Shown piece by piece: positions 63,894-64,000 of a stretch of DNA of 64,000 nucleotides. Source of the stretch: Microcyclosporella mali (taxonomy: Eukaryota > Ascomycota > Dothideomycetes > Mycosphaerellales > Mycosphaerellaceae); contig NHNU01000003.1 in the NCBI GenBank assembly GCA_002785985.1, forward strand, positions 620,001 through 684,000, in the 5' to 3' direction. The translations under genes and the position numbers were made by a program. Numbering within the stretch: the stretch's first letter is position 1; the number at the start of each line of letters is the position of its first letter. Below the pieces are notes generated by a model. That model was not told the origin of the DNA. It did no database searches and was given only the letters and a program-made list of their open reading frames with translations.

Positions 63894-64000
63894 ATGCTAT
63901 CTTGGAACATCAAAGCCTTGCAGCAAGACCGAAAGGATGCGTATCTCGGTGTTGAGGGACATCCTGCGGTCAAAACATGTCAAGCCCACTTTATTTCCCA
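63894..64000 (+). CDS. Possible N-terminal fragment of a gene (runs off right edge)
   Basis: ATG at 63894 opens MLSWNIKALQQDRKDAYLGV and the frame stays open to the window end (35 codons). A TTATATAAC element lies about 25 bp upstream, which is close for a TATA box but acceptable. Too short to identify; it may be chance. Confidence 0.25.
   Translation, partial: MLSWNIKALQQDRKDAYLGVEGHPAVKTCQAHFIS

Noticed and set aside
1..64000. CRISPR array, prokaryotic operon, provirus or transposon
   Set aside because: No regularly spaced repeats of that type, no integrase, transposase or reverse transcriptase motif was read, and the gene structure is that of a fungus with spliceosomal introns.

Overview
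The window is nuclear DNA of a filamentous ascomycete. Genes carry several short introns (about 50-90 bp) with GT(A/G)NGT donors, CTRAY-like branch sites and CAG/TAG acceptors. Genes lie on both strands with no operon logic, and the proteome is typically fungal (Yju2, Vps1, Spo11, HIS3, DUF1996, fungal rhodopsin-domain, arylsulfotransferase). Protein wording and gene structure suggest a dothideomycete; that is inference, not proof. Exon models below were built by hand from splice signals, reading phase and family knowledge. All internal exon phases were checked to add up.

Layout. 1-206: start of a minus-strand gene cut by the window edge. 2-9 kb: CTK1-type CTD kinase, signal peptidase subunit SPC3, seven-TM rhodopsin-domain protein. 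10-16.5 kb: secreted DUF1996 protein, GPI-type Ser/Thr-rich wall protein, a small membrane protein and a hypothetical protein. 16.6-24.4 kb: splicing factor YJU2 divergent from APC/C subunit CDC16, a decayed caspase-like locus, and dynamin VPS1. 24.9-32.3 kb: GNAT acetyltransferase, mitochondrial PDK/BCKDK-type kinase, USP7-type deubiquitinase. 33.5-38.7 kb: MFS exporter divergent from an arylsulfotransferase-like secreted protein, then a LITAF-domain protein. 39-45 kb: NADH pyrophosphatase, small methyltransferase, SPO11 divergent from the CAF-1 large subunit. 46-50 kb: Ala/Gly/Ser-rich secreted protein and dephospho-CoA kinase. 50-57 kb: a 1041-residue disordered protein, complex I subunit NDUFA6, RNA polymerase I/III subunit RPC19 divergent from HIS3. 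57-64 kb is gene-poor: diverged duplicate fragments, a secreted protein built of 12 Trp-containing decapeptides, and an open frame at the right edge.

Most identified genes are housekeeping: transcription and splicing, cell cycle, membrane traffic, ubiquitin, NAD/CoA metabolism, respiration, histidine synthesis and meiosis. Four divergent pairs share short intergenic promoters: YJU2/CDC16, MFS/arylsulfotransferase, SPO11/CAF-1 and RPC19/HIS3. The lineage-specific material is the set of secreted or wall proteins (DUF1996, GPI-type, Ala/Gly/Ser-rich, Trp-repeat), the small membrane protein, the large disordered protein, the caspase-like relic and the 57-64 kb tail. I found no defence system, CRISPR array, insertion sequence, rRNA or convincing tRNA, and no clear novel multi-gene system. 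The most unusual items are the Trp-decapeptide protein and the caspase-like relic.
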